Positions 47,166-58,163 of a stretch of DNA of 64,000 bases are shown here, piece by piece. Source of the DNA: Chloranthus sessilifolius (lineage: Eukaryota; Streptophyta; Magnoliopsida; Chloranthales; Chloranthaceae); the NCBI GenBank assembly GCA_021018995.1, contig CM037584.1, positions 150,863,317 to 150,927,316 of the forward strand. Direction: 5' to 3'. The notes beneath the pieces were generated by a model. The model did no database searches. It saw nothing but the letters and a program-made list of their open reading frames with translations, and had not been told where the DNA came from. Positions within the stretch are counted from its first letter, which is position 1; each line of letters opens with the position of its first letter. Position numbers and translations under genes: made by a program.

Positions 47166-49182
47166 CTATGAAAAAAAAGTTTGCTTAGCTAATCATAGCA
47201 ATGAACATTGGAATTACTCATATTGAATAGATTTCGACATAAATTAGGGGTATACCTATAGTTTCGAATCCAACTCTTATCCATCATATGAAAGAATGGT
47301 ATTAAAATGCCCAAATTTCTTGTCGCGTATTCTGAAAACCCTCACGTAAAACATTACCATCAAACTCAGCCCATTTCTTGAAGCAAATAAAACTAAATCT
47401 ATTTCAAATGAAACTTCCAACCATCCACCTCTTCATCCTAGACAAAGAGGAGAATGTAAGATGGATAAATTGGGTCCCCTAGGATGCTTGTATTGTGCAC
47501 GAAAGATATCCAAACAAAACCAGTAAACAAGGGGAGATTTCTGGTCATTTGTGCGATTGAAAAAGAGGGAGTAATGTGGGGTCCACATCAACGCCTTAAC
47601 AATTCTCTATTCCATTAAGTTTCCACCATGATCGCAGGGGAAACATTACTACGAACACAACTTGTAAAATGACTCCATATATAACTCGATGCTAGAAGAT
47701 TTCAAAAATATTTCACCTTCCTTATATTTCTTGCCATTAGAGTTAGACGACCCTCGCTAGCATTTATCTTAAGTTGTAAGAATAATAAATGCACACCCAA
47801 TAAAACTACGCACACCCATTATTAATATAACACAAAGACTACACTTACAAATAAGACTAAGCTTATACCCCCGGGTACTGATGTTTGCTCCAATCCGGTG
47901 AACCTATATTTTCCTTTTTGTATTTGTCTCTGAATTTAAAATAGTACACCCCTAAAATATCACTATATAATATGAACATCGGGCAACATTATCAAAACAG
48001 TAATTTTATTTTTTTTTAAAAGGGGGATCAATCAATTGGAAGCCCAAGCAAGATCCATGATACTAGGTAAATGAAGTATTAACAGAATGAAAGACACAAT
48101 AGATCAGCATGTAATGCTATTGTGGCCGAGAAACATAATCATATAGGAAGGTGAAACTCCAACAAAGGGAATGGCATAAAAATGCAAATGCCAAAAGGAA
48201 AGTTGCAGTGTAATACATACCCGAACGGCAAATAAGCGTTCCTTTTTATTTGTCTTGAATAATGCTAACCGGATCTCTTCCTATGATGGTTAAAACTTAA
48301 AAGTATCATAAGAAGAAATATTATAGGACCAAATTGCACATATAAATAAAATAGAAAGAAAGTGTAAAGAAACCTTTGTATCTCATGAAGATGTCAGTAT
48401 CTACAATGCTTTCTATAACTAAATAATATGAAAATACCAATGACCTTTATTTTAAGAGGAAGAGTGGGGAATCTCCAAGTAAATTGGCGAATGAGAATTT
48501 ATTATGTGCCAGTAAAATCATTCCAAATCTTGCTAGCTTTATTATGTGCCAGTAAAAATTCTCCAGCAATTTTGCATATCTTTATTTAGATCAAAACTTT
48601 ATCATGTGCCAGTAAAAATTAAGGAGCTTTTTTACCCCATAATAATGACTTCAGAAAAATATGAAGATTGGAATATTATAACCTCTGGCTTTAAGAATTG
48701 TAGAATGAGGTTTCAGATGTCTACCTTATTGATCAGCCCGTCGTCAATTACCGCACTACTGATCTTCTTAAACAGCTCATAGAGTGCTTCTATTTCACTC
48801 ACACTAACTGCAGAGGACAAAAGTAAATTACAGTTTCAGTTGGCATTGGTACCATCTTCATGATTGTTTTAGCGAAGACGTCAAACGTACCACTAAGCAT
48901 GGTGTAATATCTCAGATGACAGCAAGACTTATAATCGATGCATCTCAGCAACATACGAGGGCAATACAAACGCATATCAGTCAGTTCCGATCAGATGATA
49001 AAGACTGAAATAGATATTTTTTCACAGCATTTCCAAGACGAGTTTCTATCTTGACATATCACTATTGGAAATTATGATAAAAGGGCGAAAATTCAAGATT
49101 TTTAACTTTGACAGTAAGAATAATCTAGTTCAAAAGAGTAAGATATAAGAGTGGAAATATTTGGCAGTAATCGAAGCAACAT
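47166..49182 (-). other. CACTA internal region without recognisable genes
   Basis: AT-rich, with no frame longer than chance and no domain seen. It probably holds upstream introns or remains of a first transposase gene. It contains the triple phrase at 48498-48620. Confidence 0.45.
48498..48620. repeat. Three copies of TTTATTATGTGCCAGTAAAA
   Basis: Copies at 48498-48517, 48538-48560 and 48598-48620 (the last with one change), spaced 40 and 60 bases. Confidence 0.85.
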
Positions 49183-49946
49183 TGACGCGGGACAAACGCT
49201 AAAATCCTAATATGCAATGTGGGATTAACTGTTAGAAAGAATTGAATAGCGGAAATATTCAAAATCAAGCAACACATAAAATTAATTCAATTAAATTAAT
49301 AAAATAATTAGATTAATCCATTTTAGCATCGCATGTGTAAGAATTTTCCGATCTAGAAAAGCGGCTCCGATGAGGGACTCGAGATTCGTTCTAGTTTAGA
49401 GCATCAATCGACAATCGAAATATCGCCTCTTGACTCCTCGGGGATTTTAAATGAAATAGGGCTTCAAATAATTTTGATAAATGGGAAAAAACTTGGGATT
49501 TTGGGTTTTTATCAACGGAATTAAAAAAGGATAATACCTGACAATAACTAGAGAAAAGATAAAATAAAAGGACAGATTCCAAGGCTTCACACCAAGGATT
49601 TTCCGAAGCTTCACACCACGGCTGTACGTCTACTTCGCACCAAGTTGCACGAGAAATGATTGCTCACTCCTCAATGTTTGAAGGATTCACTCCCTCAGTT
49701 GAAAACTCTTCACAAGCTCTCTAGGGTTTGCACAAAAGTAACTCTCTTTTCATTCAATAATCAAAAAACTATTTAATAAAGTGTTTACAATGCCTTTATA
49801 TAGGCTAAGAAAACCCTAAACGACATAAAACTCGCAATAAATGAGTCCTAAAATAATAAAAGACTAAAAGGGTAAATGGCAGTCATCGCTCACGACGATT
49901 TCTATGGCACTGTTCACGAATCGCTGTCACACTATTCATCGTGAAC
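49183..49946 (-). repeat. Gag-only element 3' LTR
   Basis: TG...CA, matching 51943-52721. On the minus strand it starts TGTTCACGATGAATAGTG next to a poly-A/purine stretch (49947-49961). Confidence 0.85.
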
Positions 49947-50315
49947 ATTTTTTTTTTTTTTTGCATTCCCTGTCATTCTCCTCCACTCAAAATATTTCAT
50001 CACCGATGAAACACGCACGTGGTACTGATCAAATATATTGGAACTCGTACGGCGGAACTCCTTGCAAGTCATCTATTGGCGTTCTCTGCCTCCTTTCTCT
50101 TTATGCTTTCATCTGTCTTCCTCTGTGATGTCCCCATCAATACTCTCCGGGTTGAAAAAACTCATCTCTGATGAGTTAGGGAATCAACGGATGCCACACT
50201 TCGGGAGCTCAATTCTTGGTTTGCCTTTCCACGCTATGAGATACTTCTGGTTCTTACCTTCATTGGCATGGAAGCTTGAAAATTCTATGACCTTCTCATT
50301 CAACCCTTTCTCATA
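49947..50315 (-). pseudogene. Possible chromodomain-end remnant, fossil
   Basis: The minus strand reads a phrase like QKYLIAWKGKP followed further on by FFNPESIDGDIT. This faintly resembles the C-terminal end of chromovirus polyproteins. Weak; listed because it hints at the parent element. Confidence 0.3.
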
Positions 50316-51841
50316 TTAGACAGGTAAGGTACGAGATAGAAACTGGAGAAATGGGTGTGGTTGGATTGGGTGATCAATAAGGAATGGATCAAAGGGTAGG
50401 GTTATGGGATCTAAAATAGGCGTAAGATCCGTTTCGACAACTATCGGATAGTTGCCCTTGTCTAGAGAAAAATTTAGACCTCCATCCTTACCCTTTTCCG
50501 AGATTGAAAAAGATTCCACATGCTCAGAACCATCAGGAATTAACATAAAATTGTTAGTACCAAAGATATCAAATATATTCAATGTGTAGTATGATCATGC
50601 GTATTCTCAATGTCCAATAAATTCAGATTGTTAATCCCATGCAAATCAGAATGATGATATGCTCCTACCAACTCTAATGACTCACTTGAGATGGACACAT
50701 TATCAACACCGCCCTCGTTAATAGGAATTGTCCTAATGCAACCTATGGCTCTGACCGGAACCTCACCTTCCTCATCACTTGGAGTGCTACATGGTTCGTA
50801 TACTTCTTCTAGTATCTCGTTGTCCTCTTTCTCAGTATGCTCCTGAATGATCAAAGTCTGACTCTTACTTGGACATTGGGATGCAAAGTGACCAAAACCT
50901 TGACACTTATAACATTGCTACGGGGCACGCTTAGAACTTTCGACCATTGGCCCCTTTCCTTTATCAACTTGGAGAATTATGGATTTTGAGGATTGACTAG
51001 AGGCAACATTTCCCTTTTCGATAGGGTTAGATTGATGCTCAAATTTAGGAAACTTAGATCGGCCATGACTGGGGGTGTCGAGATACCGTTCTAATTCTTC
51101 GACCCTAGCAAAACATTCCTCGAGATCCACAACGGGATAAGGAATGAGTTCCCTCTATAACTCTGGTCGAAGACCCATTCGGAATCGGGAGAGGGTAACT
51201 TTTGTTGGTTCATTGACATCGGCCTGGGTCATCAGGTCTTCAAACCGATCGATATACTCTTTGACTTGGGAATCTCCTTGATGCAATAACTGCCATTGAT
51301 CAAGAACATGTTCATCATATGATACGGGAACGTACTTTTCGTGCAATTGGACTTTCATTTCAGCCCACGTAGAAATGGCACGAAGACCCTGGATTTGCCT
51401 ACGATGCTCTACTCCCAACTAATAAAGTCTGGCTTGACCCGTAAGTTTGTCTTTGGCAAATCTGACCTTGCGGTCTTCGGACATAGCATACCACTCAAAG
51501 TAGTTTTCCATGATGGCGACCCATTTGAGAAAGACCTTGGATTGTCTTTTCCCGTCAAAAGTAGGGGCGTCCATTTTCACAGATTTCATAACCTTATCGT
51601 CCTGATTGGCTTGAACCTCGCGTCGGGGAGGAACATCTCTCCTACGGTCATGATTATTGACTCTACTGTGATTCTTAGTGATGAGCTCGTTAATCTCTTC
51701 AAAACGGGTTTCTAATGCATCATACCTAGCTTGTTGATCAGCGATGTGCTCATCCATTCGGGTTTGACTAGCGATCACCTTAGATGCAAGATCTCTAATA
51801 AGGGCTTCTAAGCTACTGGTATCCATGATGGAATTATGCAA
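50316..51841 (-). pseudogene. Gag region of gag-only element, fossil
   Basis: The start MDTSSLEALIRDLASKVIAS is followed by a coiled-coil-like stretch, then gag landmarks (MDAPTFDGKRQSKVFLKWVA, TWAEMKVQLHEKYVPVSY, VKEYIDRFEDLMTQADVN, SRFRMGLRPEL). The zinc knuckle CYKCQGFGHFASQC lies at about 50868-50918. An acidic segment follows. This order fits gag of chromovirus-type Ty3 elements. Confidence 0.82.
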
Positions 51842-51926
51842 AATGAGATGGTGTAAGATAGATCTGAAATGGAAAGAAATAAACCCTAAAATCTATATGA
51901 TGCGGAGAACCCTAAACTAAGACTGT

Positions 51927-51938
51927 GCTCTGATACCA
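51927..51938 (-). other. Primer-binding site of gag-only element
   Basis: The minus strand reads TGGTATCAGAGC, four bases inside the 5' LTR (initiator-Met type). Confidence 0.88.
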
Positions 51939-51942
51939 AAAC

Positions 51943-52721
51943 TGATGGGGGACAAACGCTAATATCCTAATATGCGATGTGAGATTAATTTTTAGAATGA
52001 ATTGAATAGCAGAAATATTCAAAATCAAGCAACACATAAAATTAATTTAATGAAATTAATAAAACAATTAGATTAATCTATTTTAGTGTCGCATGCGTAA
52101 AAATTTCCCGATCTAGAAAAGCGGCTCCAATGTGGGAATTTAAGATTCGTTATAGTTTAGGGCATCAATCGACAATCACAATATCGCCTCTTGACTCCTT
52201 GGGGATTTTAAATGAAATAGGGCTTCAAATAATTTTGATAAAAGGGAAAAAACTTAGGATTTTGAGTTTTTATTAACGGAATTAAAGAAGGATAATAGCT
52301 AACAATAACTAAAGAAAAGATAAAATAAAATGATAGATTCCAAGGCTTCACACCAAGGATTTTTTGAAGCTTCACACCACGGTTGTACGTCCGCTTCGTA
52401 CCAAGTCGCACGAGAAACGATTGCTCACTCCTCAAGGTTTGAAGGATTCACTCCCTTGGTTGAAAACTCTTCACAAGCTCTCTAAGGTTTGCACAAAAGC
52501 AACTCTCTTTTCATTCAATAATCAAAAAACTGTTTAATAAAGTGTTTACAATGCCTTTATATAGGCTAAGAAAATCCTAAATAACATAAAACTCGCAATA
52601 AAAGAGTCCTAAAAAAATAAAAGACTAAAAGGGTAAAAAGAAAATTTCCGTCGCTAGACGGAGTCGTCCATGGCGCGCGGTGGCACTGGTCACGGCGCGC
52701 TGTCACTATTCATCGTGAACA
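51943..52721 (-). repeat. Gag-only element 5' LTR
   Basis: 779 bases, collinear with the 3' LTR. A related solo LTR lies at 62551-63279. Confidence 0.85.
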
Positions 52722-53578
52722 GTTTTTTATTCTAAGCCATAATAAAGATCAGACATCTTGGAGATGGAAGACCATGACATTGAGTAGTGTAGTTTCCCTA
52801 AAGCCTATATCTAATTTGATGGCTTCACCTGCAGGGAGTTGGTTTAGTAGCTAGTCCTCTCAAAACCCTTAAACTAGCTAAAATACTCTGATGGCATCAA
52901 AATATCTAATCGTCAACTTCACATAATTCGTAAATTAAAAACACTAAAAAAAGTCCATTGTCATTTACAAAATTCAACTATACAGTTGAATATGATTAAA
53001 ATCTCTGTCACGAATCACCTACAACAAAAACCTAAAAAATAGTTTTTCTCTATTTTTCATCATCAATTTCATACACGACTAAATCCCATCCAAATCTTTC
53101 TAATGAGTCATCTAATAAAGCTAAAATAGACAACATTTTCAAACTTTTACAGCTCAAATTAACAAAATCGAACAAAAACTTACATGCTTCTTTAACAGAA
53201 AAAATGAGATCAGAATCTATGTGACACGAGATTAAATCACTGGAAATAAGATTATTTCAGCATAGAAGTTAACAGAGATCGCACTTGCGAATTCTATTAC
53301 TGAGAAATTTGGAGATGAGAGCTCCAAGATCTGTGATTGGGAACCACTTCAACGATATGCAATCCATGGTCGCCCAACGATCAGATCTCGGCTACGGTTA
53401 GGGTTTGTTGGCGAGGGACGAAAAGAGGGAATAAGAAGAAGAATAAAAGAGGGAAGAAGAAGTAAATATCTGGAGAGTTGCATTAATACCCTTTAATGGG
53501 CCGTGTGGGTCGAGTACCGGGGGCCATGTAAATAACTGTCCCTACGGTCCACCCAAAATAGCCCATATTTTTGTAGTG
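52722..53578 (-). promoter_or_regulatory. CACTA 5' region (promoter/leader side)
   Basis: Read on the minus strand from the terminus: a subterminal stretch, a TTCTTC-rich pyrimidine tract (complement of 53410-53465), CCCTAACCGTAGCCGAGATC and then AT-rich sequence. This resembles a promoter and 5' leader for the minus-strand transposase gene. No coding exon can be assigned with confidence. Confidence 0.4.
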
Positions 53579-53581
53579 AAT
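53579..53581. repeat. CACTA target duplication AAT, right
   Basis: Matches 43118-43120. Confidence 0.65.
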
Positions 53582-53637
53582 CCTAAATATGATTTCTGAT
53601 GAAAATGTGGTCATCTGATCGGGTGTTAGATCTGTGG

Positions 53638-53770
53638 CACTAGAAAAAATAAAATTATTAACGGCGGCTAAAAACTGCCGCTATTAAAGACTATTAAGAT
53701 TATTAGCGGTAATTTGTTTGTTAATAGTGACAATTTTGGCTGTCGCTAATAGTCTTATATTCAACCTAAA
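53638..53770 (+). mobile_element. Second CACTA-type terminus
   Basis: CACTAGAAAAAATAAAAT opens a stretch with inverted GGCGGCTAAAAACTGCCGCTATTAA and further GCGGTAAT / GTCGCTAATAG subterminal motifs. The other end was not found, so it is a fragment, or its partner is outside the window. Confidence 0.5.
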
Positions 53771-55770
53771 TTGATCTAACAGCTAATTTTTACGGTGTAG
53801 CTGGGACACTGATAATGTTATGCACTCTAATTTTTACAGAATTTTTAGAGTATTTGTCACACAAAATAACAGCCTTAATTTGTTGCATGTTTGGTGTACT
53901 AAAAGGGCTGATTTGTACCAATTCACTCTGAAATTCGTGCAAGTCAAACTACATCAAATATTTGGCTGAAATTTAATAGCGGTTTAAAGTACCCTCTGAG
54001 GAATATTTGGTAATTTTTACCAAATTCTTGTCTACCTATTTCTCATAAAAACAGTGACTATAAGTTGACAAAAATTATGATTTTTTTACAATTTTCAATT
54101 TAACAAAAAGTGGTGTGCCTAGAAACACATCTAACTCCACTAAATTGTCTCCATATTTTTCTAGATTTACAATGTCATGAGCTTTATTAAAACATCATCT
54201 ACCGTTTATTTTTGTTCAACAAATTTTTTTAATAATCTCATTTTTAAAGAAGTGGATTATGAAGTTCTATAGGGACCTAGTCTATCATTAAATCAAGTCC
54301 ATTTATCACCATCCGATCATTCATCATTCATACATCGATACAAGAATAAAATCCAGCAATAATATGAATCCATATGCATAAATTAATAATTTTAAACATA
54401 AATTTCTAGCATCCTAATAGAATAAAACATATCAATTAAATCAAACAAACTATATATGAGCACACTGCAGTTAGTAAATTAACATCTCATATCATTAAAA
54501 TTTTATGATCAAACCCATCAAATAATACACAAAATTTATAATTTACAGAATGCATTGTATACAAGTTTTTCAAGAAAATCTAGGCAATTTAAGCTATTGA
54601 ATCTATGGATCATATAATGCAACAATATAGTCAAGCATAGGTCAAATTGATCAAATCGGGTAGATGCATCTAATAGCATTCATTTTTCTCATAAAAAACA
54701 GAGATAAACCACATATTAAATCTTGATTTTAGAGCTCAAAAAAAAAAAAAAAAAAAATCTTGATTTTCATTTAAAATTTCATCTCAATCACATAATTCAA
54801 ATCTGTACTCATTTGGTAAAGAAACTATAATAACTATATCAAAGTAAACAGTTTTGGAACATCCAACTTATATTGTTCAAAAATCTAATCAAAGTGTGTA
54901 CCAAATATCTAGATTGATCACCACTACTCCATCTAATCATGTGGATGAAGGGCAAGGAGGCATGCAAAGTCACTAAAGTGACACATGCGTTCTACTAGCC
55001 GATTTTCATTATGGATGGATCTATCCGTCACAATGATCTTAAATCATTGATTAGTGTCTTATAATAATCATGCACGATCATCTTGGTCACATGCAATATC
55101 AATTTACTACAATTTTTCAAAAATCAAAGCATAGTCTACAAGATAATCTTGCTAAAATTTTCAAAGAAAATTCAAAGCTAAAACTTTACCTTTGCTAATC
55201 GAAGTAAGGCTTGCTGGTTTTTGAGCTTTTGATGGACAAGATGGGCTTAGATGGAGGTGAGATTAGACTATGTTAGTGTAGAGGTCAAGGGTGATTAAAT
55301 GGTGGTGATGGATTATGATTTGGATGGTTGGATAGGGAGAAACTTCAAGGTGAGTGCTTTATTGTTTAAGATTTATTCTCTAAGTGTTGCTCCTGAACTG
55401 TAATACTCTCTACTATCTACTATATGTATGACACATCTAAGTTGCCTATACCGTATATATGACATCAGTAAAAAAAAATTATTCAAATACTAAAATGGTA
55501 TTTAAATGATCTTAGACCATCAATAATTTAAGATGTAAGTAATTCATACCGTCAAAGTAATAAATCATTAATTGAAGGGCAATGGGCCAAAAATCACATT
55601 TTTTGTGAGACTTGAGCCATTTGATTTGTGCAGTCTAATACTAATTGTTGGTCTTAGTTTTAATGGTTGATGTTAAAGTCCACCAATCGTATGGTTCACA
55701 TTTACATGTGGGCATGATTGTTTGGCTGAAACATGTTGCAATGATGGATTGCCACCATGGTTTAAAATTT
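53771..55770. other. AT-rich intergenic sequence
   Basis: No gene, RNA or known repeat recognised. A poly-A run lies at 54739-54758. Confidence 0.6.
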
Positions 55771-55774
55771 CGTC

Positions 55775-56290
55775 CGAAATCTTAAGTTTTCGGCTGAAAC
55801 GTATCGGTTTCAGTGGCTCATGAAACGAAAACTCTTAATTTTCGGTATCGGTACTGAAGTAGCATATTATCGGCCGACATCTTGAGCAAGACTGAAACCG
55901 AAACGAAAACTGAAATTTTGATCCTTGATTGCCACTTTCAGACAATTTAGATTCGTCACAAATGTGCGCCACATGACATGATAGAAAGTATACTTCAATG
56001 ATGTAAGATAACGAAGCTAATTTAATGGTGCTAGACAAGGATCAAAATTTCAGTTTTCATTTTGGTCCTCCCGGAAACTGAAATTTTGAAATTTCAGTTC
56101 ACTTTTGAGAAAAAAAAAAAAAACTCAAATTACGGAAGTAGTAAAATATCGGCTGATAATTTGATGATTAACAAATTATTGATTGATTATTTTAAATCAT
56201 CCGCCGATAATATGCTACTTCAATACCGATGCCAAAAATTAGGAGTTTTCATTTTGGGAGCCACCGAAACCGATTCATTTTTGAACATCC
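55775..56290. repeat. Foldback (inverted repeat), ~0.5 kb
   Basis: Arms at about 55775-55930 and 56034-56290 pair. For instance AAATTTTGATCCTTG pairs with CAAGGATCAAAATTT at the inner ends, and the 'cggccgataatatgctacttc' stretch pairs with its partner further out. The right arm carries an extra ~90 bases. No clean target duplication found. A related 'atcggccgat' phrase occurs at 58946. Confidence 0.75.
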
Positions 56291-57021
56291 TAGATCATTT
56301 AAACGCCATTTTTAAATGTTGGTTAGAACCATTATGGGAAATTTACCTGATCGGCCCTGTCAGATACGCCTTTTACGTAAGAAGCCCTATAGTTTCACCT
56401 TTACCCAAACCAACCAGCTTCAAGCCTAGCCGACCCTTAGGTTAGCAAAATGCCCAAATTACCCCCTTTCTTTAACGCATAAAAACATCATCTTCTTCTT
56501 CATTTAGTCTGGTACAGTTTTTAAAAGTCAGAGGTGGCAAAGGTGACGGCGTCTTCTCCTCAATCCAAAATATTCCGATGTGCTATTTGGATCGACCCAG
56601 ATACACCTTTTTCGTCAGAGACTGTAGCAATTAGAATAAGGAAGAAGATGATACACCTATATAATTTTAAATTTTAAATATTTGCATTTTTCTATGTTTA
56701 CGCGATGTGAAACGGGATTTATTCCGATCCAAACTATTCTCGAAATCGCTATTTGGATCGATTCTAAATACATCGCGGATTTATATATAAAATCGATAGT
56801 TCCAAAGATAGAAGTAGAGAAAATGCTATATCGACTCAGAGATACGATATCGACTGCATAATAGTCGATGCCATCATTTTAAGAGTTGTTATCGACTATA
56901 ATAGAGTCGCCATCGATTTATATATGTAGTCGCCATCGATTATATAAAAAATAAAAAAATAATAATAAAATTTATGTAATCGATGACGCATTCCGCATGT
57001 AGTCGTTATCGACATATAAAA

Positions 57022-57082
57022 AAAAATTTTAAAAAATTTTTATTTTATTTTATTTTATTTTATTTTATTTATTATTTTTTTT
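57022..57082. repeat. (TATTT)n microsatellite
   Basis: Uninterrupted ATTTT units followed by a T run, in the loop of the foldback element. Confidence 0.9.
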
Positions 57083-57084
57083 TT

Positions 57085-57152
57085 TATGTAATCGATGACG
57101 ACTCAGTACAGAGTCGTCATCGACTCGGTACAGAATCGTCATCGATTACATA
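57085..57152. repeat. Small perfect hairpin in foldback loop
   Basis: TATGTAATCGATGACGA (57085-57101) pairs perfectly with TCGTCATCGATTACATA (57136-57152), a 17-bp stem with a 34-base loop that itself contains GTCGTCATCGA. Confidence 0.88.
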
Positions 57153-57803
57153 ATTTTTTTTTTTTTTTTTAATATAATCGATGGCGACTCTGTATAGAGT
57201 CAATGACGACTTTGTACAGAATCGATGACGACTCTTAAAATGATGCATGCGTATGCAGTCGATATCGGAAGTGTCTTCGATATCGCCTTTTTCTCATATC
57301 TATCTTTAGAATTATCGATTTTATATTGTAGTCTTCAAATCTGACGGCATAGATCTCGTTTCACATCGCGTAAATATAAAAAAATGTAAATATTTAAATT
57401 TTAAAATTATATAGGTGTATCCTCTTCTTCCTCATTCTAATTTGCTACAGTCTCTAATGAAAAAGGTGTATCTGGGTCGATCCAAATAGCAGATCGAAAT
57501 AGTTTGGATTGAGGAGAAGACGCAGTCACCTTCGCCACCTCTGACTTTTAAAAATTGTACCAGATTAAAATGAGGAAGAAGATGATGTTTTTGTGCGTTA
57601 AAGAAAGGGGGTAATTTGGACTTTTTGCTATCCTTAAGGTCGCCAAAAAGGTGAAACTACCATTATCCATATAAATCTATATTTATAGGGGAGTTTGCTT
57701 CCCATCAAAGGAAAACGGCGTGTCAGTGGCATTTGAGTTAGTGCTGGTTAACTGTAACTTCATGCAGACACAAAACCTGTGCATGATGCACGAATCTGTC
57801 ACG

Positions 57804-57810
57804 TATAAAA
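57804..57810 (+). promoter_or_regulatory. TATA box of the NO VEIN-like gene
   Basis: CACGTATAAAAGGC is a strong plant TATA context 354 bases before the start codon. Transcription would begin near 57835-57840, giving a ~325-base leader. An alternative TATTTATAG lies at about 57677. Confidence 0.55.
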
Positions 57811-58017
57811 GGCAGACTTTCACATGTTGCCAGATCTCAAGAATCCAAGCATCTGGTCAAGTGTCAAAAGTCAATGCCACAATCACACAGTGTGGCTTCT
57901 GCACAGTCCACGGGCCGAGCACCATATACAAGATTCTCCCTTTGCGAAAAAAAAGTTCAGCGGAAAAAAAGAAAAAGACACGAGTCAGAACACAATTGTA
58001 AAGTGGGAGAAACGAAG

Positions 58018-58060
58018 CGCTCTCTCTTTCTCTCTCTCTCACTTCTCTCTTCGCCTCTTC
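58018..58060 (+). promoter_or_regulatory. CT-rich tract in 5' leader
   Basis: CTCTCTCTTTCTCTCTCTC-type pyrimidine run, common in plant leaders and core promoters (Y patch). Confidence 0.6.
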
Positions 58061-58163
58061 ATATGTCCATAACCACTTCATAATACTACTTTCCATTTCA
58101 GTTCTTCTTCGGCTTCTGTCTCTCCTCTTTCTTTTTCCCTTTGTGGTGGGGTTTCAATTTTTC

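Larger units (their letters stand above)
49183..52721 (-). mobile_element. Gag-only Ty3 LTR element nested in the CACTA transposon
   Basis: 3.54 kb: LTRs of 764 and 779 bases, initiator-Met-type primer site and a ~2-kb internal region with gag but no reverse transcriptase or integrase core. Elements of this shape are known as TR-GAG or deletion derivatives. The innermost 200 bases near the 3' LTR weakly resemble a chromodomain end (YLIAWKGKP), hinting at a chromovirus parent. By eye the LTRs differ by 9-10%, so it is the oldest datable LTR element here. The gag part is broken a few times. No five-base duplication recognised. Confidence 0.8.
43121..53578 (-). mobile_element. CACTA (En/Spm) DNA transposon with a nested LTR element
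   Basis: Ends are CACTACAAATAAAC (43121) and, read inward from 53578, CACTACAAAAATATGG, flanked by the 3-bp duplication AAT. CACTA termini with a 3-bp duplication define the superfamily. The left subterminal region (43145-43260) has repeated GGCGGCTAAT / ACCGCCGCTAAT motifs as CACTA elements do. A minus-strand transposase gene lies at 44535-47165. The right end reads like a promoter and leader. Without the 3.5-kb nested element it is ~6.9 kb. The second transposase gene typical of autonomous elements is not recognisable, so it is probably non-autonomous or decayed. Confidence 0.8.
56392..57657. repeat. 1.27-kb foldback element with TA flanks
   Basis: The terminal inverted repeat starts GTTTCACCTTT at 56392 and mirrors at 57657. 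Arms of about 450-550 bases pair with a few percent to ~10% mismatch, apart from a ~25-base extra stretch near the left end. TA lies outside both ends (56390-56391, 57658-57659). The loop is AT-rich with repeated ATCGATGACGA / GTCGTCATCGA units. No transposase is encoded. It looks like a large MITE or foldback; the TA flanks would fit a Tc1/mariner-type origin, but that is inference. Confidence 0.78.

Noticed and set aside
50038-50319. + strand frames in the gag-only element
   Set aside because: They overlap the minus-strand internal region of the element and match nothing recognisable.
58143-58163. An upstream GTG start that would add seven residues to the NO VEIN-like exon
   Set aside because: Plant genes start at ATG, and the ATG at 58164 is in frame and in a suitable context.
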